Positions 23,557 to 31,835 of a stretch of DNA of 64,000 nucleotides are shown here, piece after piece. The notes under the pieces are model-generated. The model was given only the letters and a program-made list of their open reading frames with translations, did no database searches and was not told the DNA's origin. A program made the translations under genes and the position numbers. Each line of letters begins with the position of its first letter. Position 1 is the first letter of the stretch. Source of the DNA: Micromonospora sp. NBC_00421 (lineage in GTDB: Bacteria > Actinomycetota > Actinomycetes > Mycobacteriales > Micromonosporaceae); the NCBI RefSeq assembly GCF_036017915.1, contig NZ_CP107929.1, positions 1,674,001 to 1,738,000 of the forward strand. Reading direction: 5' to 3'.

Positions 23557-24495
23557 TCACTGCCCTCCGTGGGCCGGCAGGTCGGAGTAGTTGTGGTGCC
23601 ACCAGTCGGCGATGTCCCGCCGCCTGGCGAACCAGACGCCGGGCAGGTCCTGCGCCCAGGCGATGAGGTCGCGCAGCGCGGAGGCCCGACCGGCCTGGCC
23701 GATCAGCCGGGCGTGCAGCCCGATCGAGATCATCTTGGGGGAGGTCTCGCCCTCCTCCCACAGGTACTCGATGCCCCGCCGGCAGTTCTCGAAGAAGTCG
23801 GTCGGGTTGCCGTAGCCGGGGCTGAAGGCGAACCGGCCGTCGTTGTAGGTGTGGGTGTACGGCAGCACCAGGTGCCGCTGCCCCGCCACCTGCACCCAGT
23901 ACGGCAGGTCGTCGTTGTAGGCGTTCGAGTCGTAGCGGAAGCCGCCCTCCTCGACCAGCAGCCGCCGGGTCCGGTCCGACGGGGCGTACCGGGAGTACCA
24001 GCCGACCGGGCGTTCCCCGCACAGGTCCGTGATCAGCGCGGTCGCCCGGCGGATCTCCTCCCGCTCCTCGTCCTCGGTCATCCCGGACGGCTCCCGCCAG
24101 CGCAGGCCGTGCGAGCAGATCTCGTGCCCGGCGTCGACGAACGCCTTGGTCAGCGGCCGGTTACGGGCCAACGCCTCGGCGCAGCCGTACACGGTCACCG
24201 GGGTCTCGGTCCGGTCGAACAACCGCAGCAGCCGCCACGCCCCGGCCCGGCTGCCGTACTCGTAGACCGACTCCTGGGACAGGTCCCGGTGCTCCGCGCT
24301 GGTAGGCGTGTACGAGATCTCGCCGACCCACTCGTTGACGCTGTCGCCGTCGAGGAGGCTGTGCTCGGCACCTTCCTCGTAGTTCAGGCACAGGCTCACC
24401 GCCACCCGGGCGCCACCGGGCCACTCGACGCGGGGCAGGTCCGCGCCGTAGCCGACGAAGTCCCGCTCGGTGCCGGGTTCGACTCTGATCACCAT
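23557..24495 (-). CDS. PuuE-like polysaccharide-deacetylase/allantoinase family hydrolase
   Basis: A 312-residue NodB-fold protein. The opening region ARVAVSLCLNYEEGAEHSLL and the GHEICSHGLRW block match the allantoinase PuuE subgroup rather than cell-wall chitin deacetylases; no signal peptide is seen, so it acts in the cytoplasm. PuuE opens the hydantoin ring of allantoin without a metal. Here it is placed with an asparaginase-type amidohydrolase and an importer, which suggests opening of a nitrogen ring in an imported compound. ATG at 24495 with GAGAGGA upstream; the start overlaps the end of the MmgE/PrpD gene by seven bases. Confidence 0.85.
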   Translation of the reverse strand: MVIRVEPGTERDFVGYGADLPRVEWPGGARVAVSLCLNYEEGAEHSLLDGDSVNEWVGEISYTPTSAEHRDLSQESVYEYGSRAGAWRLLRLFDRTETPVTVYGCAEALARNRPLTKAFVDAGHEICSHGLRWREPSGMTEDEEREEIRRATALITDLCGERPVGWYSRYAPSDRTRRLLVEEGGFRYDSNAYNDDLPYWVQVAGQRHLVLPYTHTYNDGRFAFSPGYGNPTDFFENCRRGIEYLWEEGETSPKMISIGLHARLIGQAGRASALRDLIAWAQDLPGVWFARRRDIADWWHHNYSDLPAHGGQ

Positions 24496-25928
24496 GACGT
24501 CGTGTCCTCTCTGCTGGATGGGCCGGGCCCAGCGGGAACCGGCGGTGGACCGCCGTTCGGATTCGGTGCCCCACCCCGGACCAGCGCGGTGAGGTCTCGC
24601 AGTCGGGTCGCCCCGGGTGCCCGGGTCAGCCCGTGCAGCAGATCGGCCGCCCCGGCAGGTGCCCCCGGCGTGCGCAGCAGCGCGGTGTCCACGGCGGCCA
24701 GTTCGTCGGCCGTCATCGGGTCCTCCCGGTCGCCGTGGTGGAAGCGGGCCCGCCCGGTCAGCCGTGCCCCGCTGCGCGTGGTCACCTCCACCACCGCCGG
24801 TCGGCCCGCCGGATACCCCTGGTCCAACCCCGGGTCGTGGCGTACGGCCACCCGCTCGGCGAGCCGTGCCGCCCCCACCCGCCGGTCGTCCGGTGGGCCG
24901 TCCGGGGCGCCCGGATCCGTGCCGAGCAGCCCACAGGCCACCACCCACGGGATGCTGAACTGACGGGCCAGCCGACCGACCGGACGCCGCTCGGCCAACA
25001 GGGCCGCGCCCGCGTAGGTGTGCACGGTCACCGCCGCCACCTCGTCGGCCGGCAGGTCCCGGGCCATCGCGCGGGCCGCCGTCCAACCGGTCAGGGTGTG
25101 CGCGCAGACCCCCACCGGCTTGAAGTAGGCGTCCGGCAGCAGCGGTCGGGCCAGCAGCGCGGCGTCCACCCCGGCCCCGCCCGGCAGCCCCTGGTGGGCG
25201 GTCCGGCCGAGGTGGGGCAGCGCCGGATCGGTGGCCGGGAACCCGGCACCGGCGAGCCGGGCGACGGTCACCCCGTGGGCGGTGCCGAGGGCGGGCAGCA
25301 GGTAGTGGGCGGCGCGTCCCCGGCGGGTGTCGGCCTCCGGCCCGGCCAGCGCCACGGTCAGCGCCAGGTTCACCGCGTCGGTCAACGCGGGGGCGTCCTG
25401 ACCGGCGACGATCCCGGCGGCGGCCGCCGCCGCGCCGGTGCCCCACCCACCGTGCGGGTGCACCCCGGGGCGGGGTGCGCCAAGCAGCAGACCGAGCCGG
25501 GCGCCCACCTCCCAGCCGACCGCCAGCGCCCGCAGGAACACCCGCAGGCTGCGGTCGTCGGCCTCGGCGACGGCCAGCGCGGCGGCGTACGCGTGCAGCC
25601 CCGGGTGCCCCCGGGACTCGCGTAGCCCCTCGTCGCACTGGCTCACGGTGATCGCGGCCGCCGTCACCGCCGCGGCCCGCGCCGGCTGGTCCGTCCCGCC
25701 CGGGACGGCCAGCAGGGTGCAGTGGCCGTCCGGGTCACCGGCGGTGTCGAGCCCGGCGGGCAACTGCCCACGGGCCGCGACGGCGTTGGCGGTCAGCCGG
25801 GCCGCCACCTGCCGGACCAGGACCTGGCCGCCGCCGGTGGCCAGCAGCGCGTCGGCGGCCTCCACGGCGCTGACGACGAGCGCGGCCAACACGTCGTCAC
25901 GGGCGTCGCCCCGCCGGTGGCTGGTCAC
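24489..25928 (-). CDS. MmgE/PrpD family protein
   Basis: A 479-residue protein of the MmgE/PrpD family, which includes 2-methylcitrate dehydratase, cis-aconitate decarboxylase and iminodisuccinate epimerase. The GTG at 25928 overlaps the dehydrogenase stop. Family features include the all-helical N-terminal part with HPHGGWGTGAAAAAAGIV, the KPVGVCAHTLTGWTAA region, and a C-terminal lid. Length is near the family norm of 450-480. The real substrate is not predictable; in this setting a dehydration or epimerisation of an acidic ring-opened intermediate is plausible. The last 40 residues are Pro/Gly-rich and of low complexity. Confidence 0.85.
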   Translation of the reverse strand: MTSHRRGDARDDVLAALVVSAVEAADALLATGGGQVLVRQVAARLTANAVAARGQLPAGLDTAGDPDGHCTLLAVPGGTDQPARAAAVTAAAITVSQCDEGLRESRGHPGLHAYAAALAVAEADDRSLRVFLRALAVGWEVGARLGLLLGAPRPGVHPHGGWGTGAAAAAAGIVAGQDAPALTDAVNLALTVALAGPEADTRRGRAAHYLLPALGTAHGVTVARLAGAGFPATDPALPHLGRTAHQGLPGGAGVDAALLARPLLPDAYFKPVGVCAHTLTGWTAARAMARDLPADEVAAVTVHTYAGAALLAERRPVGRLARQFSIPWVVACGLLGTDPGAPDGPPDDRRVGAARLAERVAVRHDPGLDQGYPAGRPAVVEVTTRSGARLTGRARFHHGDREDPMTADELAAVDTALLRTPGAPAGAADLLHGLTRAPGATRLRDLTALVRGGAPNPNGGPPPVPAGPGPSSREDTTSW

Positions 25929-26956
25929 GGGGTGATCACCTGCTTGCCGAGGACCCGCCGGTCGGCGAGCGCCTGGTGGGCCCGGCCGGCATCGGCCAGC
26001 GCGAGGACCGCGTCGACCCGGGGAGTGAGCTGTCCCGTCGCGACCAGGCCCAGCACCCGGGCGATCTCGTCGGGGCGCTGGCTGCGCGACCCGCGCAGCT
26101 CGTACTCGTTGCGGAAGGTCTCGATGAGGTCGAGGTGCGGGTGCTCCCCGGCGTGGCCGCCGCCGACGATCAGCCGCCCGGTGGGGGCCAGGGTGCCCAG
26201 CGCGGCCTCGAAGACGTCGCCGCCGATGTGTTCGACGATCACGTCGAAGCCCGCGCCCCCGGTGATCTCCCGGGCCTCGGCGGCCCAGTCGGGGTTGCGG
26301 GTGCTCAGCACCGCGTCCGCGCCGAGGGAGGAGACGAAGTCGGCCTTCGCCGGGTCGCCGATCAGGCCGACGACCCGGGCACCGCCCAGCTTGGCGAGCT
26401 GGACCACCGCGTGCCCGAGTCCACCGGCGGCACCCGGGGCGAGGACCCACTCGCCGGGGGCGAGCCGGCCGATGGAGTACAGGGTGCGCCAGGCGGTGCC
26501 GAAGGAGATCGGGGTGGCGGCGGCGACCACCGGATCGAGGTCGCCGATGTCGAGCAGGCCGCGCGCCGGGGCCACCGCGTGCCGGGCGTAGCCGCCCCAC
26601 CGGGTGATGCCGGGCATGTCGGCGTACGGGCAGAGGTTGGCGCGCCCGCCCAGGCAGCGGGGACAGGCCCCGCAGGGCGTGTTCGGCAGCACCAGCACAC
26701 GGTCGCCCGGGGCCCGGTCGGTGACCCGGGAGCCGAGCCGCTCCACCACGCCGACCACTTCGCGGCCGAGCACGTGGGGCAGCCGCAGCGGCATCCGGGA
26801 CACCCCGCTGCGCAGGTCGGCGTCGAGGTGGTTGACGGCGACGGCGAGCACCCGCAGCACGACCTCGTCCGGTCCGGGCTCGGGCAGGTCCACCTCGGTG
26901 CGGGTGAGCGTCTCGGGGCCGCCGTACCCGTTCATGGTCACTGCTTCGGTCTTCAC
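25925..26956 (-). CDS. Medium-chain dehydrogenase/quinone-oxidoreductase-like protein
   Basis: A 343-residue MDR protein. The GTG at 26956 has AAGGA eight bases upstream and overlaps the asparaginase stop. A GroES-like N-terminal domain is followed by the NAD(P)-binding motif PGAAGGLGHAVVQLAK. The four-cysteine structural zinc lobe is complete (Cys95, Cys98, Cys101, Cys109), but the catalytic zinc ligands are missing: the first position reads NHLDADLRSG and the GHE motif is LGREVVG (Arg65). It is thus more likely a reductase of the quinone-oxidoreductase type than an alcohol dehydrogenase. Confidence 0.85.
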   Translation of the reverse strand: MKTEAVTMNGYGGPETLTRTEVDLPEPGPDEVVLRVLAVAVNHLDADLRSGVSRMPLRLPHVLGREVVGVVERLGSRVTDRAPGDRVLVLPNTPCGACPRCLGGRANLCPYADMPGITRWGGYARHAVAPARGLLDIGDLDPVVAAATPISFGTAWRTLYSIGRLAPGEWVLAPGAAGGLGHAVVQLAKLGGARVVGLIGDPAKADFVSSLGADAVLSTRNPDWAAEAREITGGAGFDVIVEHIGGDVFEAALGTLAPTGRLIVGGGHAGEHPHLDLIETFRNEYELRGSRSQRPDEIARVLGLVATGQLTPRVDAVLALADAGRAHQALADRRVLGKQVITP

Positions 26957-27930
26957 GGTCGACGTCCTTCCACCATGGTGCGCAGGGCTTCCGGCACGGC
27001 GCCGGGTGCTTCGACGGCCAGGGCGAGGGCCAGCGCCACCCGGGCCTGGGTGCCGGTGAGGTCACCGGCGAAGAGCGCGCCGGCACGGGCGAGGGTGGCG
27101 CCGCCGCCGGCGTACACCGGGCGGACCCGGCCCGCCCCGGTCCGGCTGGTGATGACCACGGGTACGCCGCGCCGGCGGGCTTCCCCGACGGCCTCGGCGA
27201 CCGCGGGCGGCGCGTTGCCGGCCCCGAACGCCTCGACCACGATCCCGGCGGCCCCCGCGCGCAGCGACGCGCGGAGGTGGGTGCCGTCCGCGCCGGCGAC
27301 GAGCTTGATCAGGTCCACCCGGGGAAGCGTGGTGGGGACCGGTCGGTCGGCGTAGTGGCTGCCCCGGGCGGCGGTCGACACCCGCAGCACGCCGTCCGGG
27401 TCCACCAGGGCCAGCACCCCGGCGGTGCCGCCGGAGAACGCCGACACCGCCGAGGTGTGCACCTTGCGGCTCTCCACCGCGGCGTAGGCGACGCCACCCA
27501 TGACCGTCGCCGCTCCCATCGGCTGCGGCGCGCTGACCACCCGGATCGCGTCGGTGAGGTTGCGCCGGGCATCGGAGTCGGGTTCGTCGGCGCTGCGTTG
27601 CGCGCCGGTCAGCACGACGCGGGCGTCGGGCCCGGTGAGCTGCCCGGTCAGGTAGGCGGCCTCTTCCAACGTGTCGGTCCCGTGGGTGACGACGACGCCG
27701 GCGAACCCGTCGGCGAGCTTGGCCCGGACGGCGTGGACGGTGGTGAGCATGTCGTCCAGGGAGAGCGCGAAGCTCGGGCGGCAGGACAGGTCGAACCCGT
27801 GGATCTCGACGTCTGCCGTGACGGTGACGTTCTTCAGCAGGTCCGCGACGGAGTCGGTCACGGCCAGGCCCTCGTCGGGGTCCCACCGCGACGCGATCGT
27901 CCCACCGGTTGCCAGAACCGCGATCCGCAC
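26953..27930 (-). CDS. L-asparaginase-family amidohydrolase
   Basis: A 325-residue protein with both signature motifs of bacterial-type asparaginases: LATGGTIASRWD with the nucleophilic Thr, and VVTHGTDTLEEAAYL with the Thr-Asp-Lys system partner residues, plus LTGAQRSADEPDSD. The GTG at 27930 has AAAGGAG eight bases upstream. No signal peptide, so it is cytoplasmic. It is the first gene of the long minus-strand operon; two LacI-type palindromes overlap or flank its promoter region. As head gene of a catabolic cluster it may deamidate a compound other than asparagine. Confidence 0.9.
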   Translation of the reverse strand: MRIAVLATGGTIASRWDPDEGLAVTDSVADLLKNVTVTADVEIHGFDLSCRPSFALSLDDMLTTVHAVRAKLADGFAGVVVTHGTDTLEEAAYLTGQLTGPDARVVLTGAQRSADEPDSDARRNLTDAIRVVSAPQPMGAATVMGGVAYAAVESRKVHTSAVSAFSGGTAGVLALVDPDGVLRVSTAARGSHYADRPVPTTLPRVDLIKLVAGADGTHLRASLRAGAAGIVVEAFGAGNAPPAVAEAVGEARRRGVPVVITSRTGAGRVRPVYAGGGATLARAGALFAGDLTGTQARVALALALAVEAPGAVPEALRTMVEGRRP

Positions 27931-27943
27931 CAGCCACACTCCT

Positions 27944-27963
27944 TTGCGCAAACGATTGCTCAA
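27944..27963. promoter_or_regulatory. LacI-type operator-like palindrome 1
   Basis: TTGCGCAAACGATTGCTCAA, 16 of 20 positions symmetric about a central CG, matching the LacI-family core GCAAnCGnTTGC. It lies 14 bases before the asparaginase GTG, overlapping the ribosome site. Confidence 0.65.
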
Positions 27964-27981
27964 CTGGGTGATGACAGTTGC

Positions 27982-27993
27982 ACAAACGTTCGT
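27982..27993. promoter_or_regulatory. LacI-type operator-like palindrome 2
   Basis: ACAAACGTTCGT, symmetric at 10 of 12 positions with the same central CG. Its centre lies 34 bases (about three helical turns) from the centre of palindrome 1, so two repressor dimers could bind on the same face of the DNA. Confidence 0.45.
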
Positions 27994-28158
27994 CCTGCAC
28001 AAGAGCTGCGGGAACGCAAAGCCGAGGAAGTTATCCGACGGCGACCAGCCAGGTGACGCCCCGGTGTCCGACCTGTTGCAGTGTCCGTCTTTGTCCGGTT
28101 CGGGCCGGTGGCCGGTGTCGTGGCGTGCTCGCAGCCAGGGACGTGGCAGGCTGGCTCC

Positions 28159-28848
28159 GTGTACCGGGAACGACCTGCGGAGGCGATCGTCGGCGCGGTG
28201 CTCTGGGCCAGCGAGAGCCGCCCGGACGCCCCGCCGACACGCGTGCTGCCCGACGGTTGCCTGGACCTGCTCTGGTCGAGCCGGTCGGGCCTGCTGGTCG
28301 CCGGGCCGGACCGCACGGCGCACCTGAGCGTGTCGACGCCGGGGGAGCATTGGCGCGGTGTCCGGCTACCTCCCGGGGTGGGCCCGGCCGTCTTCGGCAT
28401 CCCCGCCGACGAGCTGCGCGACCGCCGGGTACCCCTCGAAGCCCTCTGGGGGCGGGCCGCCATCCGGCTCCCCGAGCAACTCGGCACGTCGCCGACGGCC
28501 GCCGACCTGGCCACGGTGGCTGCCGAGCGGCTCGCCCGGGTGGGTGGCGCGGACCCGCTCGGCCCCCGGGTGGCCGCGCTGCTCGCCGCCGGTGCCACGG
28601 TCACCGCGACCGCCGTCGAGGTCGGCCTCGGCCCGCGCGCCCTGCACCGACGCAGCCAAGCCCTCTTCGGGTACGGCCCGAAGACCCTCGCCCGCATCCT
28701 GCGGCTGCACCGAGCCCTCGCCCTGGCCCGTCGCGGCGTCGGATTGGCCGAGGTGGCCGCCCGCGCCGGCTACGCCGACCAGGCCCACTTCACCCGCGAC
28801 GCCCGGGCCCTGGCGGGCGTCCCGCCGACCGCGCTGCTCACCCCGTGA
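28159..28848 (+). CDS. AraC-family regulator
   Basis: A 229-residue transcription factor. The C-terminal 100 residues contain the two helix-turn-helix units of the AraC family: AAGATVTATAVEVGLGPRAL with HRRSQALFGYGPKTLARILR, and GLAEVAARAGYADQAHFTRD. The N-terminal part (VLPDGCLDLLWS, GVRLPPGVGPAVFGIPADEL) is the DUF6597-type domain seen in many actinobacterial AraC proteins, whose ligand is unknown. The GTG at 28159 is the best start (AGG eight bases upstream), but an upstream start at 28081 cannot be excluded. It is divergent from the asparaginase-led operon and may add to its control. Confidence 0.82.
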   Translation: MYRERPAEAIVGAVLWASESRPDAPPTRVLPDGCLDLLWSSRSGLLVAGPDRTAHLSVSTPGEHWRGVRLPPGVGPAVFGIPADELRDRRVPLEALWGRAAIRLPEQLGTSPTAADLATVAAERLARVGGADPLGPRVAALLAAGATVTATAVEVGLGPRALHRRSQALFGYGPKTLARILRLHRALALARRGVGLAEVAARAGYADQAHFTRDARALAGVPPTALLTP

Positions 28849-28920
28849 CCCCCGCCTCCTGCGGCGCCGGTCTCCCGTGCTGCCCTGCCCTACTGTGCTG
28901 CCCCTGTGGGTGCTGTCGTG

Positions 28921-29010
28921 CCCTGCGGTGCTGCCCTGCCCTGCGGTGCTGCCCTGCCCTGCGGTGCTGCCCTGCCCTGCGGTGCTGCCCTGCCCTGCGG
29001 TGCTGCCCTG
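28921..29010. repeat. Minisatellite: five perfect 18-bp tandem repeats
   Basis: Five identical head-to-tail copies of CCCTGCGGTGCTGCCCTG fill 28921-29010, with degenerate partial copies on both sides (from about 28880 to 29018). There are no spacers. The array lies between the AraC gene and a 254-bp inverted-repeat element, in a 695-bp stretch (28849-29543) in which I see no believable gene. Confidence 0.93.
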
Positions 29011-29197
29011 CCCTGCGTGGCCCGGAAGTTCGCTGTCGAAGCCATCGCCGGGCAGCCGGAGGCCGGGGCGGCGTCAGCGGGCTGATCGGGACGGCCCTGG
29101 TGCGACCTGGGTGCGGCCCTGGTGCGATCCTGGCGCTCCGGCAACATGGTGAGCGCCGGCCCCACCCGGCGGACAGCGGGTAGCCGGGGCCGACCGT

Positions 29198-29451
29198 GTG
29201 CTGTTCGGGTCCTTTCGAGCTGATGACCCGAACGACTCACCACCCCGCCCTCTCGCAGCTGTCCGACGGGAGTACTTCGATGTCGGCGGCGATGGTGGGC
29301 CCTCGCCGTCCGGAGCACCCGATGGACCGGTTCCGGGAGGAGATCGGCCGGCTCCCGCTCGCCCCGAACCGACCCGGCGGCAGCGAAGCCGGTGGGCAGG
29401 TCGGTCAGGTGAGTCGTTGACGTCATCAGCTCGACAGGACCCGAACAGCAC
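29198..29451. repeat. 254-bp element bounded by 44-bp inverted repeats (MITE-like)
   Basis: The arms at 29198-29241 and 29408-29451 are inverted copies of each other, matching at 40 of 44 positions; each begins, reading inward, GTGCTGTTCGGGTCCT and ends AACGACTCACC. The 166-bp centre has no convincing gene. Size and structure fit a non-autonomous miniature inverted-repeat element or a long RNA hairpin. No transposase or clear target duplication is visible. Confidence 0.7.
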
Positions 29452-29543
29452 CAACACCCGGCCCTGCTCCCGACAGGATCCTGACCGGGTGTCGGCCCGC
29501 CGGGGGCAGTAGCGGAGCGGGCGGCCGTCGCTGGTCGAACGGG

Positions 29544-29942
29544 TCAGCTCGGGTCGAGGGGGGCGAAGAGGTCGACGCCGTTGCCGTCCGGGTCGTGCAG
29601 GACGGCGTACCGCTGGCCCCAGAAGGCGTCCCAGGGGGCGACCTCGCCGTGAAACCCCGCGTCGGTGAGCGTGGCCCAGTACCGGTCCACCTCGGCGGGA
29701 TCGGCACACCGGAAGGCGAGGCTGGCGCGTGGGCTACCGCTGGGCGGCGTCCATTCGGGGTGGAAACCGCGCAGCATCGTCACGGTGTCCCAGGCCAGCC
29801 GCAGTCCACCCGGCAGGGGGACCTCGACGTGGTCCTCGTGGTCGGCGTCGGCCGGGATGTCCAGCCCGAGCCGACGATAGAAGTCCAGGGTGCGGGCCAT
29901 GTCGGTGACCGCGGTGCTGACGAGATCGAAGCGAGGCGTCAT
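29544..29942 (-). CDS. VOC-family (glyoxalase-like) protein
   Basis: A 132-residue protein of the vicinal-oxygen-chelate superfamily with paired beta-alpha-beta-beta-beta modules. It opens with FDLVSTAVTDMARTLDFYRRLG and closes with GQRYAVLHDPDGNGVDLFAPLD, both standard family phrases. The two modules span about 5-60 and 68-128. Members act as isomerases, dioxygenases or antibiotic-binding proteins; the role here is not known. ATG at 29942. It is followed downstream by the inverted-repeat element and appears to be monocistronic. Confidence 0.9.
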   Translation of the reverse strand: MTPRFDLVSTAVTDMARTLDFYRRLGLDIPADADHEDHVEVPLPGGLRLAWDTVTMLRGFHPEWTPPSGSPRASLAFRCADPAEVDRYWATLTDAGFHGEVAPWDAFWGQRYAVLHDPDGNGVDLFAPLDPS

Positions 29943-30141
29943 GGGGTCAGGCTAGAACGGCGCCCGGGTCGGGGTCTTGAACGGAACGGACGGTGCGGAG
30001 GGGGGCGGAGGCATCCATGTGCCCTCGCGGTCGGGACGGACGACGTACGGTGTCAAGGGAGTAAACCGTCTTTCAGGGTTAAAAGCCCCATTGCGGGCGT
30101 GCCTGGTGGCGGTCCATGACGGCGAGGGAAGGGAGCGGCCG

Positions 30142-30399
30142 ATGATGCACCTGGCCTACCTGGACGCGGGGTCCGGCAGTCTGATCGTGCAGGCGGTGGT
30201 CGGCGGAACAGCGGGTGCGGCGGTCGCCGCCAAGCTCTACTGGCGGCGCTTCGCGGCCCGCTTGGGTCGCCAGCCCACCGAACCCGCCGCCGACAGGCTG
30301 TCCGCCGAGCCTACCGGGGCCGCCGTAGGCCGGCTGCCCACCGGACCTGCCGAGGTCATCCCGACCGACCGGCAGCCGCGCCAGCCTGCCGACGGCTGA
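30142..30399 (+). CDS. Small membrane protein with YLDAGSGS motif
   Basis: An 85-residue protein. ATG at 30142 (a second ATG follows directly) with GGGAGCGG upstream. The N-terminal motif YLDAGSGSLIVQAVVGGTAG is followed by a single hydrophobic helix (about 14-32), then a basic stretch (KLYWRRFAARLGR) and a low-complexity tail. Small proteins of this type are recurrently encoded just before membrane enzymes and methyltransferases of envelope metabolism, as here: the methyltransferase gene begins 14 bases later. Probably a membrane-bound partner of that system; function unproven. Confidence 0.72.
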   Translation: MMHLAYLDAGSGSLIVQAVVGGTAGAAVAAKLYWRRFAARLGRQPTEPAADRLSAEPTGAAVGRLPTGPAEVIPTDRQPRQPADG

Positions 30400-30413
30400 C
30401 GGCGGGTGCGCGG

Positions 30414-31835
30414 ATGACCACGACCGACCTCGGGATCCGGGCCGAACCGGGTTCCTTCCGCGACCCCGCCAACCGGGTCTTCCACCTCGGTGAGCAGGTG
30501 CTGCGCGGTCTCGGCCCCGGGGCCGCCGCCGACTGGCGCGCCCTCGCGGCCAGCGACTTCTTTGCCGCGCTGCTCGCCGAGGGCAAGGTCTGCGGCACCA
30601 CGGTCGTCGACCCGGCGACGCTGCCGGACACCGGGTGGACCACGGTGCTGCGGCACGAGCGCATCCCGTTCGTGTCGCACCCGTACGAGTGGTCGTTCGG
30701 CATGTTGCGGGACGCCGCCCTGCTGCACCTGGAGATCCTGCGCCGGGCCCTCGAAGCGGGGTTCACCGTCAAGGACGGGTCGGCGTACAACCTCCAGTGG
30801 CAGGGTGCGACGCCGGTGTTCATCGACATCGGCTCGTTCGCGCCGCTGGTCGAGGGGGAGCCCTGGGCCGGCTACCGGCAGTTCTGCCAGACGCTGCTCT
30901 ACCCGCTGCTGCTCCAGGCCCACCTCGGCGTGGACTTCCAGCCCTGGCTGCGGGCCCGGGTCGACGGCATCGAACCGGACCAGCTGCGCCCGCTGTTCCG
31001 GGGCATCCGGCGACTGTTGCCCGGCGTGCCGACGCACGTGCACCTGCACGGCGCGATGCAGGCCCGGCACGCCGCGGCCAGCAGCAGCGCCGTCGCCGCC
31101 CAGTTGCGCGACGCGGGCTACTCCCGCGGCCTGGCCTTGGCCACCGTACGCCGGTTGACGAAGCTGGTCCGTCGGCTGGACCGGCGGGTCGACGGCGGTC
31201 ACTGGGTCGACTACCAGCGCACCTGTGCCTACAGCGCGGCGGACCGGGCGGCCAAGGAGGACTTCGTCGCGGCGGCCGTGGCGGCCGGCGACACCGCCCG
31301 GTTGGCGCTCGACCTCGGCGCCAACGACGGCCGTTACGCCCGGATCGCCGCCCGACGCGCCGCCCAGGTGGTCGCCGTCGAGCAGGACCCGGCCGTGGTC
31401 GACGCCCTCTACCGGGTGCTGCGCGCCGAGGGCGACCGGCGGATCCTGCCGCTGGTGATGGATCTGGCCGACCCGTCGCCCGGCGGCGGCTGGCGGGGCG
31501 TGGAGCGGGCCGGGTTCGCCGCCCGGACCCACGCCGACGTGGTGCTCGCCCTCGCCGTGGTGCACCACCTGGCGATCGGTCGCAACGTGCCGCTGTCCGA
31601 GGTGGTCGACCAGTTGGTCGGCTACGTCCGGCCCGGCGGCCGGCTGGTGGTGGAGTTCGTCCACCCGGAGGACCCGATGGCGCAGCGGCTGCTGGCGAAC
31701 AAGCCGGCCGGGCTCTTCCCCGACTACCGGAGCGACGAGTTCGCACGGCTGCTGGCCCTCCGCTGCCGGGTCGAACGTCAGCAGGACCTGCCATCCGGAA
31801 CCCGGACGCTCTACCAGGCGGTGGTGGATGGCTGA
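30414..31835 (+). CDS. SAM-dependent methyltransferase with long N-terminal domain
   Basis: A 473-residue protein. Residues about 270-460 are a class I methyltransferase: the SAM motif ALDLGANDGRYARIAA, the acidic site VVAVEQDPAVV, and VVLALAVVHHLAIG. The first 270 residues form a separate conserved unit (HPYEWSFGMLRDAALLHLEI; DGSAYNLQWQGATPVFIDIG) whose fold resembles kinase-like nucleotidyl or phosphotransferase parts of other cell-surface enzymes. It is the second gene of a three-gene set and overlaps the next gene by eight bases, so it probably modifies a glycan or glycolipid handled by that membrane enzyme. Substrate unknown. Confidence 0.85.
   Translation: MTTTDLGIRAEPGSFRDPANRVFHLGEQVLRGLGPGAAADWRALAASDFFAALLAEGKVCGTTVVDPATLPDTGWTTVLRHERIPFVSHPYEWSFGMLRDAALLHLEILRRALEAGFTVKDGSAYNLQWQGATPVFIDIGSFAPLVEGEPWAGYRQFCQTLLYPLLLQAHLGVDFQPWLRARVDGIEPDQLRPLFRGIRRLLPGVPTHVHLHGAMQARHAAASSSAVAAQLRDAGYSRGLALATVRRLTKLVRRLDRRVDGGHWVDYQRTCAYSAADRAAKEDFVAAAVAAGDTARLALDLGANDGRYARIAARRAAQVVAVEQDPAVVDALYRVLRAEGDRRILPLVMDLADPSPGGGWRGVERAGFAARTHADVVLALAVVHHLAIGRNVPLSEVVDQLVGYVRPGGRLVVEFVHPEDPMAQRLLANKPAGLFPDYRSDEFARLLALRCRVERQQDLPSGTRTLYQAVVDG

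Noticed and set aside
28880..29020. CRISPR array
   Set aside because: Units are head-to-tail without spacers, so this is a minisatellite.
28890..29426. Minus-strand frame with APQGRA repeats
   Set aside because: It only translates the 18-bp minisatellite and one inverted-repeat arm; no ribosome site, no family features.
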